DNA of 64,000 bases from Sclerotiophoma versabilis (taxonomy: Eukaryota > Ascomycota > Dothideomycetes > Pleosporales > Didymellaceae). The DNA lies in NCBI GenBank assembly GCA_012274445.1, contig JAAROD010000069.1:124001-188000 (forward strand), written 5' to 3'. Below, piece after piece: positions 57,754 to 64,000 of the stretch. Position 1 is the stretch's first letter. Each line of letters begins with the position of its first letter. The position numbers and the translations under genes were made by a program. A model generated the notes under the pieces. That model was not told the DNA's origin. It did no database searches and was given only the letters and a program-made list of their open reading frames with translations.

Positions 57754-58361
57754 ACGGCACGAGTGAATCTGGATGTAGTCAGGGCTTGTATAGGGAGTGA
57801 AGGAATAAATCAAAGATGAATGACTAAACAAACAAAACACACTATCCACCCCCCCCCCCTCTGAATCCCACTGCATCACCACACGGCTACTTACGGACTT
57901 GCATAATTTCGCACCGGAACAAGATGGTGCGCACTATACCGATGGATAGATAGGTAGATAGAAACACTGATCTACTCTCGTATGTGATGGAACTCTATAG
58001 CAAGGCTGTTAGCGAACAAAAGTTCCTCACGGCGATGCGGGAACCCCTACATCGTACGCCTCAAAGAAGCTTAGATATCCTAGGTGTGTGTGTGACTCAA
58101 TAGTTATCTAATCTTGCTGTTCAATACAAGAATGTTAAGAGACCTCGTACTGCTACAAGACTACTATACAAAAACGTCCGTGCGTGCAAGCCCCCCGTCG
58201 AAATCACCTAACAGTACAGCATTTAAGCCGCGCAGTCGCCTTACAAACCTCTATCAACCTCTCGCCTCCTTCCACTTCGTCATTTTGCAACACCATTGCC
58301 TCTCGCATGCGAGACGCTCCCAAGTATTCTGTCTCGCCGCTGCTGCCTCTTCTCGAGCAGA
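57754..58361. other. Intergenic region, no gene seen
   Basis: Contains an 11-base C run at 57849-57859. The rest is AT-richer spacer. Confidence 0.5.
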
Positions 58362-58973
58362 ATGTCGTCAACTATCCGGGATATACTGCGCAGAATATAT
58401 CGCCCTCCTATCAATGTCGACATTTACCCAGCTGATCGTGATAAACACTATAAACCATGGGATTTTACTCTCTACCGAACATGTTACACCCCTAAGTCCG
58501 ACCAGCAGTGGAAGCTATTAATCGACAAGATCTCAACGACTGTATTGGCTACGCTCAGCAAACACAAAGATGAAGGGGATGATGATCCCTATGATATCGC
58601 GATAATCTCCAAACACTTCAGGCTGGATGCCCGCTCAGACCCTGCTACCCTCGATGGCCTCACAATGGACGAAGTTTCCCAGATTCACCGTGACGAAGTG
58701 GGTGGCTCGCCGATGGAAATGAGGACTAGTCTTACTCCAGACCATCACATTTTTCTGTTGGCTGATGGGGAGGTGCTTCAGAGTCTGGATTCTGGCGTGC
58801 TCAAGGTAGTGCAAGCAGCACCCATTGAAGATGCCGACCTAGAGTGTTACTATCAATGGATGACTGTGTACGTCAATTTTCTTATTGATTTCTGGATGGC
58901 TTTAGAGATTTGTGATTCTGGCCTGTACGATTTGATCTGGGAGGAGCAGCCTGGGGCATTATGGACGGGTTAG
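58362..58973 (+). CDS. Fungal protein of unknown function
   Basis: A single exon of 203 residues from the ATG at 58362. It is globular and acidic with YKPWDFTLYRTCYTP, SDQQWKLLIDKI, FRLDARSDPATLDGLTMDEV and a Trp/Tyr/Asp-rich C-terminus (YYQWMTVYVNFLIDFW, DLIWEEQPG). The pattern of a YRT.Y motif, a 'sD.qW..l...I' helix and a later FRLD..SD motif is one I associate with multicopy orphan proteins of ascomycetes, but I cannot name a family. No signal peptide or membrane helix was seen. Confidence 0.7.
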   Translation: MSSTIRDILRRIYRPPINVDIYPADRDKHYKPWDFTLYRTCYTPKSDQQWKLLIDKISTTVLATLSKHKDEGDDDPYDIAIISKHFRLDARSDPATLDGLTMDEVSQIHRDEVGGSPMEMRTSLTPDHHIFLLADGEVLQSLDSGVLKVVQAAPIEDADLECYYQWMTVYVNFLIDFWMALEICDSGLYDLIWEEQPGALWTG

Positions 58974-59347
58974 TTGAGGCAAGTATTGCCTTGTAGCAAT
59001 AGTGCGTTACTGGATCGCAAGCTGGTTCGTGTACAGATTCCATCAGTACGCAGGAAAAAAAAATAAAAAAATTGTCTATCCTTTAAACACTAATTCACAG
59101 CCAACTCCACAATGCAACTCTGTGTTGGGTGTCTGTGTTATTAGGCGTTTCAAGTGATGATGACACCGGCGATGTACTCTACGCTGCTTGATTCCACTTC
59201 GATACGATCAACATAACATTCAAATCGGTACACAATAGCTACATACTCTCACGATACAACTCTCGTAAGATCCACATTGACAGGCACTGCAATCTCAGCC
59301 TCTAAGCTCGCTAGATCGTTCAGAACATCATAACTTGGAATATTATA
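58974..59347. other. Intergenic region, no gene seen
   Basis: AT-rich with an A-run at about 59050-59070. No coding signal. Confidence 0.5.
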
Positions 59348-59997
59348 TTATAGCTTTTCACTCTGTCTGCTAGCAGCGTCATGCAGTACTCTTGAGAGTC
59401 TAGGTGGGATGGCGTTGAGTGTGATGATTTCGAATGTACTCGTTTTCGGTTTCAATACCATCAAGTCCGTCGGGTTCCAAGTCCATCGACCGAGGTTGAA
59501 TTCAATACTGTCGGACGGAGATGTGCTCCAACGCTTCCAAGACGTGCTCTGCTCGAGCTTGTCAAATAAGAGCATGGTCCGTCGGATGCGGGGATCCAGA
59601 CATATACCATCTCAATCCAAAGATAGGCTGTAGAGTTGTTGATATTGTATGTGTTGGGTGATGATACGTAGGGGTATTTATTCACCTTATAGAGTCTTTT
59701 ACATGGAGAGAAGGTGACTTGGTGATTTGGTGATTTGCTATCTTCGTGACTTTGATGCGCTGAGTTTAGGGCAGTGGATGGTGTGGTGTGGTGCTTCGAG
59801 TAGGCTTGGTTGTCAAGGTTGTCAGGCGGTTTGAGGGAGTCCTGCGATTTGAGATATCCGGGCGATTTGAAATATTCGGGATTGAGGACTGTTCGTGTAG
59901 CGGAGCATTGGTCTCGGGGTTCAAGTGTGGATTGGGTGAATGTGGGCGGAAAGGGGGTTGGCATATCGAGATCCTTTTGCTCTTCTCGTCCTTCCAT
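59348..59997 (-). CDS. Weak candidate two-exon gene
   Basis: A minus-strand ATG at 59997 opens 130 codons to a GTATAT donor. A 50-base intron (59558-59607) joins it in phase to 69 codons ending at 59348, 199 residues in all. The second exon reads naturally (WKRWSTSPSDSIEFNLGRW, TWNPTDLMVLKPKTSTFEII). The first is Ser/Pro/Asn-rich with a degenerate internal repeat (FKSPGYLKSQDSLKPPDNLD). No domain is recognised. It could be an orphan gene or chance. Confidence 0.33.
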
Positions 59998-62900
59998 GCA
60001 GGTCTTCCATAATTATAACATGTCTAGACTGGCCATAGGAAATTGCCATGAGTGCCTCCGCTACCTGTTGTGTCTGGGTGTAGTGCGTTTGGATTGTCTT
60101 CATGATTTCTTGCCCCGCATTCATGGTCAGGACCCACGACGATGCTGTTTGTGGTGGGCATGATGAGATAGAGAAAAGGAAGAGAAAGGGAGGGAGGGAG
60201 GCTTCCGGTCTGTATTCCTTCGTTTGCGTATCTTACTCATTCACTGACTGCAACAGGCCACTGCCGTGTCATAAACGAACGTCGTCAAATTAAAGTGTCG
60301 ACTCGTGAAATCATCTCCCACCAAGCGCATGTGGAAGTCGCTCGAGTCAAGGCTTGAAACCACAATTGTGCAAAAGGGATCAAAGCAAATATGTTGTAAA
60401 TCGAGAAAGGCGTGCTCTACCATAGAAAACGAACGACTGGCGCAAGCACAACGATATCCATCCCTTCCTTTCGTACTTGCGCATGCGAGGGGACTCAATA
60501 GTCACCGACTCACCAGCAACATGCGGACCGTAGCGTGTGTCCAACATTGCACTGATCAGACGCAAATCTTACAAAGATTGGCGAAGTGCTGCAGAACGGC
60601 AGCGTTACAATGGCGCATGAAGAACTCATGGGCATGAGCTCAGTTGAACGACCAACTCTGTCCTCTCGACATACACGGTGCTGAGGCTGACTGCGCCAGC
60701 ACAGTAAGTGAGGAAGTCGACGACGCACACAATACTCAAACAGCAGAGGTAGGCCTGAGACCCCGAAAGTGCCTTCCACGGAGCCGCTCCCCTGTCCGTA
60801 CACAAGAACGGGGGCGCCCGCTGACGATCGGTAGCCTGATTGTGCTGCACCTGCCACCTGCCCGTCAGAATTCCCCGATAGTCAGGGGCTGTGCTTATGT
60901 TGAATTTCCCGACCCTATAGTTTGCTCGAGTAGGTCAGCGCCATACGGTTATGATAGCTAAGTAGACACAGTGATGGATGTGCTGGATCCGGACGCGCGG
61001 AGTTTCCAGAGCACGACAGTCAGGTTAATGCGGTCATCGAAGCGTAGTAATCGGGATGCTGGGACTGCCTTGAGGGGGGTTGGGTATGGATATGCATCAT
61101 GGTATTGTTCAGGTCTGGTGCAGTAGGGAAATGCTGGTATGTTCATGTGATGATATCCGCGGGGCCATGACGAGAACCGTGGCATTGCTTCCACTATACC
61201 CACTTGGGTACGGGTTAGCGGTAATGAAGAGATTGAAAGCGACCTATACGATGACAATCACATGTGGAGGCCTGAAATCAAATGTGATTGACGTTAACCG
61301 TGAGTTATATTCTTCGACTACCGGGAGTAGCATTCCAGCCCCAAAGATGTTGAGATACGCTAGAATGCTCCGAGCAAGCCACTCGCTATCTACCACAATC
61401 ACTGGTACTTCTGGAAGCCCGATGCGGGCAGGGAACGAGCAACTGGCTGCGTGAAGTTAGCGCGCTTGCTATCGAGGCATTTCCGTCGTCCCAGAGACCA
61501 TAACTAACTGTTCAGCAAGCACACAGCAGGAGGGGATTACGACGACTAACCTACAAGCTTGTTCGCGCCGGATGTCGTGCCCAGCTGACACAGATAACAG
61601 GGAACCTGCAGCTTCCAGGGGGAGAACCGTTCATTACAAGTTTGTAGAACACTGCTGGCCGTACTCATTGGGTGGCAAAGTCTTCGATGTTAGCACCTTA
61701 ATAAGCGCGTCAACGGTCTTATGAGCAGTTGCGCCTGATGAGGTGAGAATCAGTTGCTGGAAACGGTTTGTCAGGTGCATCCAAGCAGTTTGTTGAAGCG
61801 GGGGCATATGCCATCCGATCATCGCGAAAAATACATGTCGCGAAACAGTGGCGCTGTTTGCTTGTCTGCCCTGGTACCATAACGCTTAAACATGCGGGGC
61901 GTAACCAGACGATAGTCTTGTGTTGTAGTGGTGCTCGTACTGTACACCCGCCTCTGCACGCCTTCAGCCTTGGCAGAGACGCACGAGGTGCGGATTAGGC
62001 CACAAGTCACCGTTGATGAATAGTGGGCATCTTCAGTCCCAGAGTAGCAGCTACAACTACGGCTCTTGAACTGAATCTGATTGCTTTCTTTGTGGACGCA
62101 CAGACCAATCGTTCGCGGCTCGTCTCCAGTGCAACAACGGCTTCCTGTGCACCCTGCCCGGAGACCGACCGAAGTACGTGAGATCGGAGCTATCCCAGAA
62201 TACCTTCCACAGGTTGAGCGTATCTGCGGGGACCCGTGGTTTCTAAGCCAAACCGTCGAAAGTCAGGCTCTATGGATCAAGGCAATGCAGAGAGAAGACC
62301 AGCCCCACCAATCCTGTTGCTTTGCGTAAACATTGCGGAAAGCCGTCGGGACATTGCACTTGTGAGGTTCGCAGTAGTGAACTCTCAGCTGTCAGCAATC
62401 ACGGTGTACCAGGCTTGTTGTTCTGAGATTGACAGTTAGTCTATCGCTGGCAACTGGTTGATCCAGATTCTGTTTGCGTGACGGACCGTTCTCCATTAGC
62501 TGGCAATCCCCGGTATGCCATCGGCCGCGCCGTACAACGCCAACGCCTCGCTACCAGTCTGCGTTGTTGGAACATGCACAAGGAGATTCTGATGTGTTCA
62601 TGTTCTGACCCCTGGGAAGTATCCATTGCCACATGGTCGTGATCGATCACACTGCTATACCCCAAGCGTCCGTTTGACAGTTTGTGATCATGTCGTTGCT
62701 ACCAGTGGATGCAAATGGGTGCCAAGCGCAACAGCAAGACAGGACGCTAAGGTGTTCGGCCCACTAAGGACACGATTCGTGTTGTGAGCCCTCCCGAGAC
62801 CACCAGATTGCGCAGTTGAATGGAGCTTTAACGCAGGAACCGAAGGAAATTGCAAGCTTCTTGTGCGAGCCTGTGGTCGCGAGTGATAGGTGGTGCTTAC

Positions 62901-64000
62901 GCCAGTTGTGCGCTCGTGCCAGCATCTGAGGCGATCCACATCTCACCGAAGTCCTTTGTTGGAAGTATGATTCATCAAAGCCGTGGCCAGCCTCAAGTTA
63001 TCAGTACAGGGCTAGAGTGTCGCCTGCGAGGGTCCACATAGCGATCAGTGGCCTAGGGAGCGGTAAGCACCCATATAGGTGTCTGGTACATTCGAAAGAT
63101 GAGCCATGCTAGCCTCTGCTATGAATATGGAGGGACTCCTTTGGTAGTGCACACCAGTCCGAGCTGGATGTCAGAGACGACAAAGACTGCCGCCTATTTG
63201 TATGCTGCAAATGAACTCACAACTCGATTTAGCGTCGAGCAAACCGGCCCAAATTTCATCTGTAAGACAGGTTGAGCAGTTCGTAATCAAATCAAAGGCG
63301 AAGATACTTTTGTCGACCTATTCAAGATTGACCTGATCTTATTCATGGAGTCATTGAGTGTGTACTGTTCTCGATCTCTCCGCAACGGCTTATCAGTGCT
63401 TGATCGGATCGCTGTGACGTGCTCCTGTCAGGGCTGTGACACCAGCCCCTCCTGAGAATCCATTAATTCAAAAGGCTGGAGTAAGCGATGTTGGTGTAAC
63501 AGGTGGTAACAACAGTTGAGAACGAGAGCGTTCCCAATCTGGCGTCCTTGAGTCGAATGAGACAATCAAAGCAAGAACCTAAACCGGCTCCTAATCCTCC
63601 CGATACAACAGTGAAGTCTGATGCAGGTCGCCATGATGTATCGGAAACTGGCAGTTGCTTGGACGCCCGACCATCACCGTCACGGGGTTGAGCGGGAGGC
63701 TGCAGGCCGATGTGCCTCGACAGCAGACGCCCTGCAGGGAAGCTGCGCATCTTGTGACCTCGCAATGAGCTGCAACATCCTGTTCGAGCCATGATCTCCT
63801 GAGTACCCGCTCAGCCACAATCTGAATCTACTCTCAACGGGCTGTTGTGCCTGGCTGCGGTAAATTCTCTGGCAGGCGCCGAGCATGCTGGGGGGCGGCG
63901 CTCTTAGTGCGGTGAGGCAATCCGGGAAGTAAGCGGGAAGCCCTGCCTCTACATTCTCTATCCAGACACGTCAGATGACCAGGCTGGCATGGAGGTGGTA
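59998..64000. other. Gene-poor region, no gene recognised
   Basis: Four kilobases without a frame I can assign. Short coding-like stretches occur on the minus strand at about 60241-60440, 60958-61212 and 61262-61456, but they do not join into a gene. No terminal repeats, reverse transcriptase or transposase motifs were seen. It may be decayed accessory DNA. Confidence 0.4.

Noticed and set aside
1..64000. tRNA, rRNA and CRISPR features
   Set aside because: I looked in the gaps for T-arm-like GGTTCGA patterns, rRNA-like blocks and spaced repeats and found none convincing. A covariance-model scan would be decisive.
58974..64000. Transposon or retroelement in the gene-poor end
   Set aside because: No reverse transcriptase, integrase or transposase motif and no clear terminal repeats could be seen by eye.

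Overview
The window is nuclear DNA of a filamentous ascomycete (Pezizomycotina). Most genes carry short introns of about 43-80 bases with GTRNGT-type donors and CTAAC/CTGAC-like branch sites. Many products have clear ascomycete orthologues: Bro1, a C2H2 plus fungal-specific transcription factor, Mob3/phocein, Bem1, a DUF6594 protein and a leucine aminopeptidase of exactly 388 residues. A Dothideomycete is my best guess, but that is inference. Exon joins were worked out by hand from splice signals, reading phase and family conservation. No tRNA, rRNA, CRISPR array or intact transposon was recognised.

Layout. 0.7-7.8 kb holds housekeeping genes: a SAP30-type Sin3-binding protein, the mitochondrial Hsp40 Mdj1 and the ESCRT-associated protein Bro1. 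8-29 kb is an accessory block. It contains the relic of a HET-domain gene, a secreted FAD (berberine-bridge type) oxidase, a DUF3433-like membrane-protein gene with two in-frame stops, a CoA-binding protein, a secreted M28 aminopeptidase, a caspase-like protein with a C-terminal membrane hairpin, a small SH3-like candidate gene, a DUF6594 membrane protein, an SDR, a nine-exon NLR (alpha/beta hydrolase, NB-ARC, TPR) and a CorA-like membrane protein. 29.7-58 kb is conserved again: C2H2/fungal_trans factor, Mob3, Zng1-type zinc GTPase chaperone, an unknown short-anchor protein, a coiled-coil protein, thymidylate synthase, an F-box-like acidic protein, Vps36, a Thp3/LENG8-type SAC3 protein, Bem1 and an M3 oligopeptidase. 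58-64 kb is gene-poor, with one orphan gene, one weak candidate and coding-like scraps.

How they fit together. Bro1 and Vps36 both act in the ESCRT/multivesicular-body pathway, Bem1 and Mob3 in polarity and STRIPAK-type signalling, and Mdj1 in mitochondrial folding. In the accessory block, HET, caspase-like and NLR genes belong to families tied to fungal non-self recognition and programmed cell death. Their grouping within about 20 kb, next to decayed relatives, is the most interesting feature of the window. Nothing in the sequence proves that they work together.

Decay. The DUF3433-like gene has two TAG codons, each explicable by one CpA-to-TpA change as in repeat-induced point mutation. The HET relic carries at least three frameshifts.
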